DNA of 5,023 nucleotides from the NCBI GenBank assembly GCA_964600645.1, contig CAZRJL010000055.1, forward strand, positions 1-5,023, read 5' to 3'. The stretch comes from UBA12151 sp964600645 (GTDB lineage Bacteria > Patescibacteriota > Minisyncoccia > Moranbacterales > UBA9337). A program made the translations under genes and the position numbers. Under the pieces are notes generated by a model. That model did no database searches. It was not told the DNA's origin and saw only the letters and a list, made by a program, of their open reading frames with translations. This document shows, one piece after another, positions 1 to 5,023 of this stretch; within the stretch, counting starts at the first letter, position 1, and each line of letters starts with the position of its first letter.

Positions 1-2
1 TT

Positions 3-80
3 TCCAAGAAGCAAATTGAAATCGCGCTCAAAATTATTCGGCGAATTTTTCCATACCACAATCGCAAGGATAAATCTTAA
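3..80 (+). CDS. uvrC: UvrC, 3' end of the N-terminal segment (partial, ends at in-frame TAA)
   Basis: The frame is open from the window edge and reads SKKQIEIALKIIRRIFPYHN and then RKDKS before TAA at 78-80. The 'ALKIIRRIFPY' stretch matches the segment after the GIY-YIG nuclease domain of UvrC, which makes the 3' incision during nucleotide excision repair. The same frame resumes directly after the stop and reads on into the UvrB-binding and RNase H-like parts, so this is the upstream piece of the same gene and no frameshift separates them. A single substitution (AAA to TAA at the first base) would explain the break. In other UvrCs a cysteine follows the FPF/FPY motif and serves as an Fe-S ligand; none is present here. 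The GIY-YIG domain must lie upstream of the window. Whether this is the natural end of a separate N-terminal protein or a broken gene cannot be decided here. Confidence 0.75.
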   Translation, partial: SKKQIEIALKIIRRIFPYHNRKDKS

Positions 81-86
81 AAAGTG
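78..86 (+). other. In-frame TAA followed by GTG, a possible stop/restart site within uvrC
   Basis: TAA at 78-80 is in the uvrC frame, then one AAA codon, then GTG at 84-86. The bases AAGGA at 66-70 could act as a ribosome binding site for a restarting ribosome, though 13 nt is a long spacing. The next in-frame ATG is at 177, after the conserved linker. The sequence is certain; any restart function is inference, and a point mutation or sequencing error explains it equally well. Confidence 0.45.
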
Positions 87-935
87 TGCTTTGATTTTCA
101 AATCGGACTTTGTCCGGGACCGTATGAAGGAGCAATTTCCAAAAAAGACTACGCGAAAAATATCCGCCAAATTAAAATGATTTTGGAGGGAAAAAGAAAA
201 AACTTGGTTAAAAAGCTGGAAAAAGAAATGGAGGACTTTTCCAAAAAGGAGGAATTTGAAAAGGCCGGAGAAATAAAAAGAAAAATATTCGCCCTGAGGC
301 ATATCAATGATATTGCTTTATTGTCTCGTGATGATAATTTCGAATTTCAAATTTCGAATTTCAAATCAGATCATAATCTTAAAAATTCTAATTTAAAAAT
401 TAAAAATTCAAAATTCCTGCGAATAGAGGCTTATGATATTTCCAATATTTCCGGACAATACGCGGTGGGATCGATGGTTGCGTTTGATAATTCCTTTGGA
501 GAAATAGTGCCGAATAAAAATGAGTATCGGAAGTTCAAAATAAAAACCCCGAACCATTCGGTTCAGGGCAAAGCCATACATCATGTAATGCAAAAAGCTA
601 ATGATATTGGAATGATGAGAGAGGTTCTGCAAAGACGTTTTAGAAATAGTTGGCCGAAGCCGGACTTGGTTTTTCTTGATGGAGGACTGGGGCATTTGAA
701 TATGGCGGAAAAATTGTGGAAAGAATTGGGAATCGACATTCCGATTGTGGCGGTGGCGAAAGGAATAACGCGCAAGAATCAAGAATTAAGAATCAAGAAT
801 TATGAATCAAAAATCGATATTGAAAAAATTATTAAGAATAGAAATTTAATTAAAAATATAACCGATGAGGCGCATCGATTTGCAATTTCTTACCATCGGA
901 AAATAAGAGGAAAACAATTTAGACCAGCCGGATAA
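84..935 (+). CDS. uvrC: UvrC C-terminal portion: UVR motif plus RNase H-like endonuclease domain, no HhH domain
   Basis: UvrC cuts both sides of a DNA lesion after UvrA and UvrB have located it; this part holds the UvrB-binding motif and the 5'-incision nuclease. Numbering is from GTG 84. Residues about 2-16 are the linker (CFDFQIGLCPGPYEG). Residues about 36-75 form the charged UVR coiled coil. Residues about 112-272 are the RNase H-like domain with its DDH triad intact: D118 (YDIS), D199 (LDGG) and H264 (DEAHRFA). The protein stops 19 residues after H264, so the C-terminal tandem helix-hairpin-helix domain of most UvrCs is absent. Oddities are 7-bp repeat arrays read as protein (residues 85-112 and 231-242), about 13 extra residues near 156-172 relative to E. 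coli UvrC, Y14 in place of an Fe-S cysteine, and T260 where the usual 'IRDE' has Arg. GTG 84 is only a possible restart after TAA 78-80; AAGGA at 66-70 lies 13 nt upstream, further than ideal. The family call is firm; an intact, expressed product is uncertain. Confidence 0.85.
   Translation: MCFDFQIGLCPGPYEGAISKKDYAKNIRQIKMILEGKRKNLVKKLEKEMEDFSKKEEFEKAGEIKRKIFALRHINDIALLSRDDNFEFQISNFKSDHNLKNSNLKIKNSKFLRIEAYDISNISGQYAVGSMVAFDNSFGEIVPNKNEYRKFKIKTPNHSVQGKAIHHVMQKANDIGMMREVLQRRFRNSWPKPDLVFLDGGLGHLNMAEKLWKELGIDIPIVAVAKGITRKNQELRIKNYESKIDIEKIIKNRNLIKNITDEAHRFAISYHRKIRGKQFRPAG
337..418 (+). repeat. Heptanucleotide-rich segment inside uvrC
   Basis: Four perfect-phase 7-bp units (atttcga, atttcaa, atttcga, atttcaa) fill 337-364, so a 14-bp unit is repeated exactly. 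After about 19 less regular bases, five looser 7-mers (aattcta, atttaaa, aattaaa, aattcaa, aattcct) fill 384-418. The segment stays open and encodes an Asn/Lys/Phe-rich stretch (residues 85-112) between the UVR motif and the first RNase H-like strand, where family members have a short variable linker. It looks like a small repeat tolerated in a surface linker. Confidence 0.6.
551..586 (+). repeat. Two small palindromes within an extra coding segment of uvrC
   Basis: GAACC-attc-GGTTC (551-564) is a perfect 5-bp stem with a 4-base loop, and ACAT-c-ATGT (578-586) is a second short palindrome. Both lie in 549-599, which encodes about 13 residues more than the matching stretch of E. coli UvrC between the EYR motif and the M-x-x-VL motif. 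Palindromes this short arise by chance, so only their joint location in an apparent insertion is notable. Confidence 0.35.
774..808 (+). repeat. Five-unit heptanucleotide array inside uvrC
   Basis: Five adjacent 7-mers read aagaatc, aagaatt, aagaatc, aagaatt, atgaatc. They are in frame and encode residues 231-242 (KNQELRIKNYES), in the loop between the 'VAVAKG' strand and the catalytic histidine helix. On the opposite strand the units read as ATTCTT plus a purine, which resembles the ATTTCNA units at 337-364. The exact 14-bp periodicity is plain in the sequence; its origin is not. Confidence 0.6.
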
Positions 936-960
936 TCCTCTTTTATAAGAGACGGATTAT
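932..960 (+). terminator. Hairpin over the uvrC stop codon, possible intrinsic terminator
   Basis: ATAATCC (932-938) pairs with GGATTAT (954-960) over 7 bp, and inside it TCTT (939-942) pairs with AAGA (947-950), with GAC bulged at 951-953 and a TTAT loop. The following bases, tttgattt, are T-rich but not a clean T run. The 5' arm overlaps the stop codon. It may terminate or attenuate uvrC transcription ahead of the uvrA promoter. Confidence 0.4.
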
Positions 961-1011
961 TTGATTTAGCGGTGTTGTAATTGTTCTAATAACGCGCCAA
1001 TGATGCGTCCC

Positions 1012-1040
1012 TTTACATTTATCTTATTTTACGCTATCAT
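1012..1040 (+). promoter_or_regulatory. Predicted sigma70-type promoter for uvrA
   Basis: A -35 element TTTACA (1012-1017, 5 of 6 matches to consensus) and a -10 element TATCAT (1035-1040, 5 of 6) are separated by exactly 17 bp. Initiation would fall near 1047, leaving a leader of about 35 nt before the uvrA ATG. A weaker alternative upstream is TTGATT (961-966) with TCTAAT (985-990), 18 bp apart. I see no recognisable LexA/SOS operator next to either one, so damage induction is not indicated. Confidence 0.55.
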
Positions 1041-1081
1041 TTGTAATTAGCAAAATAATTTCTTAAAAATGCAGAAGAATT

Positions 1082-3949
1082 ATGTCCGGAAAGAAAAACT
1101 TTTTCAAAGATAGCGGAAAAAATAAAAACAATATCATAGTGCGGGGCGCCAAGGTCAACAATTTACGCGATGTTGATGTGGATGTTCCCAGAAACAAATT
1201 CGTGGTAATAACCGGCCTTTCCGGATCCGGAAAATCCTCTTTGGCATTTGATACGATCTATGCCGAAGGCAATCGCCGGTATATGGAGGGTCTTTCTTCT
1301 TATGCGCGAAATTTTTTGGATGTATCTTCAAAGCCGGAAGTGGATCGAATCGAAAATCTCAGTCCGACAATTTCCATTGATCAAAAGAGCGTGGTGCGCA
1401 GTCCGCGTTCGACCGTCGGAACTCTTACGGAAATATATGATTATTTGCGCATCCTGTTTGCCAAGACCGGTAATATCCATTGCGCGCATTGCGGAACTCT
1501 GATGGAAAAAAAGGACAAAAGGGAGATACTCAAAGAAATAATTTCTCATCCTTCCGGAACGCAAATCGCCATTTTATCCCGTTATGGAAAACAAGAAAAA
1601 AATCCGAAAGATGTTTTGCGCCAGATTCAACAATTGGGATACGCGCGGGTGAGATTTGAAAATAAAATAAAATCCGTAAGCGAAGCGCTTATGATTGTGG
1701 ATGAAAAAATGTCAATCGATATTGATATTATTGTTGATCGATTAGAAATTAATAAAAAAAATCTTGATAATGAGAGAATCGCAGATTCGATCGAAACCGC
1801 TTTGAGACTGGGAGGTGGATCGATGATTATTCTGATTAATCAGGAAAAAGAATTGCAATATAATCAAGAATATGTTTGCCGCAATTGCCAGACCAAAATA
1901 AAAGAAATTACCCCGAGGCATTTTTCTTTTAATAACCCGGAAGGCGCGTGCAGTGATTGTAGCGGGCTTGGAATTAAAATGGAAATTGATTCGGAATTAA
2001 TTATTCCAAATAAAAAACTTTCTTTGGCTGAGGGAGCGATTCGTCCATGGAGCAAGGCCGGCGGCAGGATGGGAGAGAACGGATATGGCGTGCTAGTAGG
2101 CGATTTGGCTCGCAAATACGGATTTTCTCTAAATACTCCCGTCGAAAAACTTTCAAGCCGAAATTTGAAAATAATCCTTTATGGCGAGTCAGAAGATAAT
2201 TCGATTGAAAAAAAATCAGTGGCAAGACTGGATGGATTGCGGGGGGCGAGTGCAAAGTTTCAGGGGGTGATTCCTATTCTGGAAGGGCGATATCGGGAAA
2301 CCAATTCCGACTATGTTCGCAACGAAATTGAAAAATATATGGTGGCGAAAGTTTGTTCTTCTTGCCACGGAAAACGTTTAAAGAAAGAGTATCTCGGTGT
2401 TTTGATTGATGAAAAATCCATTGATGATTTTGTCAATATGAGTATTTCCGATTTGAAGAATTATCTGCAAGATTTTTCAAAAAAAGGAAAAGATATTCGA
2501 AATCGGGAAATTTCCGAAGTTTTAATAAAAGAAGCCGTTGAAAGGTTGACTGCATTGGAAAATGTGGGATTGGAATATTTGAGTTTGGCGCGCGGCACTA
2601 AAACTATTTCCGGAGGAGAAGCGCAAAGAATACGCCTTGCGGTGCAAATAAAATCCCAATTGATGGGAATAATTTATGTTTTGGACGAGCCTTCTATCGG
2701 ACTTCACAGCCGCGATACGGAAAAATTGATCAAAACAATTAAATCATTGCGTGACGAAGGAAATTCTTTGGTTGTGGTTGAACATGATAGCGATTTTATC
2801 AAATCCGCCGATTGGATAATCGATATGGGTCCGGGTGCCGGAGAAGAAGGAGGAAAAATTATTTTTGAAGGGGATTATGAAAAACTGAAAAGATCTTCCA
2901 CTTCCACCGCCGAATATATTTCCGGAAAAAAGAAAGTTTCGGACAAAAAAAAGTTTCGCTCGCCAAATAAGAAAAATATTGAAATTATCAAAGCGTGCGA
3001 ACATAACTTGAAGAATATCGATGTGAAAATTCCTTTGGAAAAATTCGTGGTAGTTTGCGGGGTAAGCGGAAGCGGAAAATCTACCCTGGTGAATGATATT
3101 TTAGCCAAAGCGCTTTCGAAATATTTTTATGGAGCGCGCGCAGCAGTCGGAAAGCACAAGGAAATCAAAGGATTGGAAAATGTAAATAAAGTTATCAATA
3201 TCAGCCAAAGTCCGATTGGAAGAACTCCGAGATCGAACGCCGCCACCTATACAGGGTTATTTTCCCATATTCGGGAAATTTTTGCCGCCGTGGAGGAATC
3301 CAAAAGCCGCGCCTACACATCTAGCCGGTTCAGTTTTAATATGAAAGGTGGACGTTGCGAGGTTTGCCAGGGAGATGGAATGAGAAAAATAGAAATGCAT
3401 TTGCTTCCGGATATGTATGTCAAATGCGAGGCGTGTGGCGGTACGAGATATAACAAAAAAACACTCGAAATAGAATATCAAGGAGTAAATATTTCCGAAG
3501 TTTTGGATATGAGCGTGAGCTACGCGATGAATTTTTTCAAGAGACATCCTTTGATGTATGAAAAACTCAGGACTATGGATGATGTCGGCTTGGGATATTT
3601 GAAGTTGGGACAAAGCGCCACCAATCTTTCCGGAGGAGAAGCGCAAAGAATAAAGCTGGCAACCGAATTGGCGCGCAAATCAACCGGAAAAACTTTGTAT
3701 ATTTTGGATGAACCGACGATCGGACTTCATTTTTCCGATGTAAAAAAATTGCTCAAAGTTTTGGACGCGCTGGTGGACAAAGGAAATACGGTTATTTCCG
3801 TAGAGCATAACATTGACGTGATTCGCAATGCCGATTGGGTGATTGAGCTCGGTCCTGACGGAGGAGACAAGGGAGGAAAAATTGTCTTTGAAGGAACTCC
3901 GGACAAGCTGGCAAAGAATAAAAAAAGCTGGACGGGAAAATACTTGTAA
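1082..3949 (+). CDS. uvrA: UvrA, excinuclease ABC subunit A (complete)
   Basis: UvrA is the dimeric ABC-family ATPase that finds helix-distorting DNA damage and hands it to UvrB in nucleotide excision repair. The 955-aa length is normal (E. coli 940). ATPase half I has Walker A GLSGSGKS at 45-52, signature ISGGEAQR at 509-516, Walker B LDEP with D535/E536, and switch H568. Half II has Walker A GVSGSGKS at 660-667, signature LSGGEAQR at 849-856, LDEP with D876/E877, and H909. Three zinc sites are complete: C134/C137 with C425/C428, C266/C269 with C290/C293, and C759/C762/C782/C785. The UvrB-binding and insertion domains fill roughly 120-400 between the first Walker A and first signature. The C-terminus (TGKYL) matches the family end. 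ATG 1082 is chosen because MSGKK leads directly into the conserved IIVRGAKVNNL strand; AGAAG at 1073-1077 is only a weak ribosome binding site. The gene lies 146 bases after uvrC with its own likely promoter. No damaged motif is visible. Confidence 0.98.
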   Translation: MSGKKNFFKDSGKNKNNIIVRGAKVNNLRDVDVDVPRNKFVVITGLSGSGKSSLAFDTIYAEGNRRYMEGLSSYARNFLDVSSKPEVDRIENLSPTISIDQKSVVRSPRSTVGTLTEIYDYLRILFAKTGNIHCAHCGTLMEKKDKREILKEIISHPSGTQIAILSRYGKQEKNPKDVLRQIQQLGYARVRFENKIKSVSEALMIVDEKMSIDIDIIVDRLEINKKNLDNERIADSIETALRLGGGSMIILINQEKELQYNQEYVCRNCQTKIKEITPRHFSFNNPEGACSDCSGLGIKMEIDSELIIPNKKLSLAEGAIRPWSKAGGRMGENGYGVLVGDLARKYGFSLNTPVEKLSSRNLKIILYGESEDNSIEKKSVARLDGLRGASAKFQGVIPILEGRYRETNSDYVRNEIEKYMVAKVCSSCHGKRLKKEYLGVLIDEKSIDDFVNMSISDLKNYLQDFSKKGKDIRNREISEVLIKEAVERLTALENVGLEYLSLARGTKTISGGEAQRIRLAVQIKSQLMGIIYVLDEPSIGLHSRDTEKLIKTIKSLRDEGNSLVVVEHDSDFIKSADWIIDMGPGAGEEGGKIIFEGDYEKLKRSSTSTAEYISGKKKVSDKKKFRSPNKKNIEIIKACEHNLKNIDVKIPLEKFVVVCGVSGSGKSTLVNDILAKALSKYFYGARAAVGKHKEIKGLENVNKVINISQSPIGRTPRSNAATYTGLFSHIREIFAAVEESKSRAYTSSRFSFNMKGGRCEVCQGDGMRKIEMHLLPDMYVKCEACGGTRYNKKTLEIEYQGVNISEVLDMSVSYAMNFFKRHPLMYEKLRTMDDVGLGYLKLGQSATNLSGGEAQRIKLATELARKSTGKTLYILDEPTIGLHFSDVKKLLKVLDALVDKGNTVISVEHNIDVIRNADWVIELGPDGGDKGGKIVFEGTPDKLAKNKKSWTGKYL
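2607..2632 (+). repeat. 26-nt exact direct repeat in uvrA, copy 1 (ABC signature I)
   Basis: Bases 2607-2632 are identical to 3627-3652, exactly 1020 bp downstream and in the same frame. The block encodes the SGGEAQRI signature of the first ATPase half, with the same synonymous codons in both copies. Confidence 0.85.
3627..3652 (+). repeat. 26-nt exact direct repeat in uvrA, copy 2 (ABC signature II)
   Basis: This is the second copy of the block at 2607-2632, encoding the signature of the second ATPase half. Protein-level conservation explains the shared residues; identical codon choice across all eight codons is the added observation. Confidence 0.85.
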
Positions 3950-3991
3950 AATTTCTAATCTCTAATTGACCTAATTTCTAGTGAAATTTTT
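3948..3991 (+). repeat. uvrA 3' spacer: heptad repeat units inside an 8-bp inverted repeat, weak terminator candidate
   Basis: AAAATTTC (3948-3955) is a perfect inverted match of GAAATTTT (3983-3990), and T continues to 3991. The 27-base interior contains 7-mer-like units (atttcta 3951-3957, atctcta 3958-3964, attgacc 3965-3971, and atttcta again 3974-3980), similar to the atttcNa units within uvrC. An all-AT stem with so long a loop would be a poor terminator, so read-through from uvrA into the next gene is plausible. TTGACC at 3966-3971 resembles a -35 box, but I find no -10 at a suitable distance. Confidence 0.4.
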
Positions 3992-4006
3992 GGCTTATTT
4001 ATTTTA

Positions 4007-4948
4007 ATGACGGATCAAATTTCTAAAAATATTCTTGCCACTATCTGTTATTATGATTGCTTGAATTATCCGCTTACTTCTTTTGAAATTTGGAGGTATT
4101 TGATTGAGGCGGATTATTGCAATATAGCTGAAAATGATTCAGGTATTGCGAGTCTGGCGGAAGTGGTGGAATGCTTGGAGGATAAAAAATTTCAAGAGAC
4201 TGTCGGTTTTGAAAGAGGCTTTTATTTTATCAAGGGCAGGCAGGATTTGGTTGATAAGAGGTTGCGAGGAAATAAGACCGCTATTTTGAAAATGCAAAAG
4301 ATGAAAAAGTTCATCTGGTTTTTGCGTTTCGCGCCTTTTGTGAAAATGATCGGAGTGACCGGGCGCTTGGCGATGAAAACCGCTACTTCCGGAAGCGATT
4401 GGGATTTGCTGGTTGTTCTTCGCGGCGGAAGAATTTGGACGGGACGCACTTTTTTTACTCTGGCGGCGCATATTCTGGGCAAAAGAAGATATGGAAAAAA
4501 AATCAGGAATCGTTTTTGCCTCAATTATTTTGTTACGGATAAAACTTTGGAAATAACCAACAAAGACTTGTTTTCCGCCAATGAATATTTTTTTATGTTT
4601 CCTATTTTCGACAGCGGAAATATTTTTGAAAAATTTCAAGCTGAAAATATTTGGATCAAAAAATTCCATCCGAATTATTATTTGGCAAAATCGGAAAATT
4701 ATATGACAATAAGAGATGGATGGCTTTCCGCGCGCGTTCGCGCCGTGTTGGAATTGTTGCTTGATTGGCAATGGCTGGAAGAATTTTTGGCGAAAGTGGA
4801 GAAGAAAAAAATATCAAGCAATCCGAAGACGGCGCGAAAAGGAAGCTATATCGAAGCATCCGACCGGGCTTTGATTTTCTTGCCCAAGCCGCAGGGGCCG
4901 AAAATATTCGAAAGATTCAAAAAAAATCTGAGCAAAGTTGATTTATAA
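4007..4948 (+). CDS. Predicted winged-helix plus nucleotidyltransferase-fold protein, function unknown
   Basis: I cannot assign a function to this 313-aa protein. Residues about 5-80 look like a winged-helix domain: 'ILATICYYDCLNYPLTSFEIWRYL' in two helices, then a predicted basic/aromatic wing ending near GFYFIKGR. Residues about 114-138 resemble the polymerase-beta-type nucleotidyltransferase core: a strand with 'GVTGRLA', then SGSDWDLLVV, where D131 and D133 form the metal-binding DxD pair. The strand expected to carry a third acidic residue may be 'FCLNYFV' (170-176), which has N173, so catalysis is uncertain. The C-terminal half is helical and rich in aromatic and basic residues, with a Lys-rich tail; no signal peptide or clear membrane span is visible. 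Similar helix-turn-helix/nucleotidyltransferase proteins are, to my recollection, common in Patescibacteria and unassigned. It begins 57 bases after uvrA, with no Shine-Dalgarno sequence before ATG 4007 (ttatttatttta), and may be co-transcribed. An antitoxin-like or sugar/RNA-modifying transferase role is possible, but nothing here selects one. Confidence 0.7.
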   Translation: MTDQISKNILATICYYDCLNYPLTSFEIWRYLIEADYCNIAENDSGIASLAEVVECLEDKKFQETVGFERGFYFIKGRQDLVDKRLRGNKTAILKMQKMKKFIWFLRFAPFVKMIGVTGRLAMKTATSGSDWDLLVVLRGGRIWTGRTFFTLAAHILGKRRYGKKIRNRFCLNYFVTDKTLEITNKDLFSANEYFFMFPIFDSGNIFEKFQAENIWIKKFHPNYYLAKSENYMTIRDGWLSARVRAVLELLLDWQWLEEFLAKVEKKKISSNPKTARKGSYIEASDRALIFLPKPQGPKIFERFKKNLSKVDL

Positions 4949-4962
4949 TTTTAATTTGATTA

Positions 4963-4981
4963 AGAGTGTTATTTACACTCT
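4963..4981 (+). terminator. Hairpin after the nucleotidyltransferase-like gene, possible terminator
   Basis: AGAGTGT (4963-4969) pairs perfectly with ACACTCT (4975-4981) around the loop TATTT. It begins 15 bases after the stop codon, a typical terminator position, but the following bases (ctgtcattcc) have no T run. It could therefore be an mRNA 3'-end hairpin or part of the adjoining repeat. Confidence 0.4.
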
Positions 4982-5023
4982 CTGTCATTCCAGAAGATAG
5001 ATTTTCTAAGCGAGTCTGCGAGC
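4982..5023 (+). repeat. Possible dispersed intergenic repeat, cut by the window end
   Basis: The bases 'tgtcattcc' followed by 'aagcgagtctgcgagc' resemble the TGTCATTCC/GCGAG-type repeats scattered between genes in many bacterial genomes. GCGAG occurs twice (5010-5014 and 5018-5022), three bases apart. The sequence is less AT-rich than the spacer just before it and shows no reading frame. The 42 visible bases do not define the element's ends. Confidence 0.3.

Noticed and set aside
78..80. TAA read as a sense codon (genetic code change)
   Set aside because: uvrC, uvrA and the third gene all end naturally at TAA, and known CPR recoding concerns UGA rather than UAA.
337..418. CRISPR array or other regularly spaced repeat system
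   Set aside because: The units are 7 bp and directly adjacent, with no spacers, and no cas genes are present.
408..782. Open frame of 124 codons on the - strand
   Set aside because: It lies wholly opposite the UvrC nuclease domain, whose + strand motifs (YDIS, LDGG) are clear. The reverse translation shows no family resemblance.
992..1008. ACGC...GCGT inverted repeat as an operator or RNA element before uvrA
   Set aside because: The stem is only 4 bp with a 9-base loop and does not overlap the predicted promoter boxes. It is within chance expectation.
3966..4001. Promoter for the last gene starting at TTGACC
   Set aside because: No -10-like hexamer lies 16-19 bp downstream; the nearest TATTTA is about 24 bp away.
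4139..4771. Long open frame (210 codons) on the - strand
   Set aside because: It lies opposite the 313-aa gene, the conceptual protein is a low-complexity mix with no recognisable domain, and the + strand frame carries the coherent motifs. It is best read as a shadow.

Overview
The window is AT-rich, densely coding bacterial DNA with all genes on the + strand. It reads best as a piece of a Candidate Phyla Radiation (Patescibacteria) genome. This assignment is inference, based on a short UvrC ending right after its RNase H-like domain, a 'CPGPYEG' UvrC linker variant, a winged-helix/nucleotidyltransferase protein of a type I associate with that group, poor Shine-Dalgarno sequences, and small dispersed 7-bp repeats. 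No marker gene proves the lineage. All genes end in TAA and no in-frame UGA is needed, so the standard bacterial code fits and UGA recoding is not indicated.

Layout: (1) 1-935 holds the 3' part of uvrC, the dual-incision endonuclease of nucleotide excision repair. Its frame is continuous across the window start but is cut by an in-frame TAA at 78-80. A GTG three bases later (84) could restart translation and give a 283-aa protein with the UvrB-binding UVR motif and the RNase H-like nuclease domain. (2) 936-1081 is a 146-base spacer with a hairpin over the uvrC stop and a good sigma70-type promoter (TTTACA-17-TATCAT). (3) 1082-3949 is a complete uvrA (955 aa) with both ATPase halves and all twelve zinc-ligand cysteines. 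(4) 3950-4006 is a short AT-rich spacer containing 7-bp repeat units inside an inverted repeat. (5) 4007-4948 encodes a 313-aa predicted winged-helix plus nucleotidyltransferase-fold protein of unknown function. (6) 4949-5023 contains a hairpin and the start of what looks like a dispersed repeat cut by the window edge.

UvrA (damage recognition, UvrB loading) and UvrC (incision) act in the same pathway, so uvrC-uvrA forms a repair cluster, although the promoter before uvrA suggests it can be transcribed separately. Nothing in the sequence links the third gene to repair beyond its position.

The most notable region is uvrC. It combines an in-frame stop with a possible stop/restart, two heptanucleotide arrays read in frame, a roughly 13-residue insertion with small palindromes in the nuclease domain, loss of Fe-S ligand cysteines, and no C-terminal helix-hairpin-helix domain, while keeping the catalytic Asp-Asp-His triad. 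It may be a split functional UvrC, a gene beginning to decay, or a gene carrying one sequencing or assembly error. I see no CRISPR array, tRNA, rRNA, transposase or phage gene.
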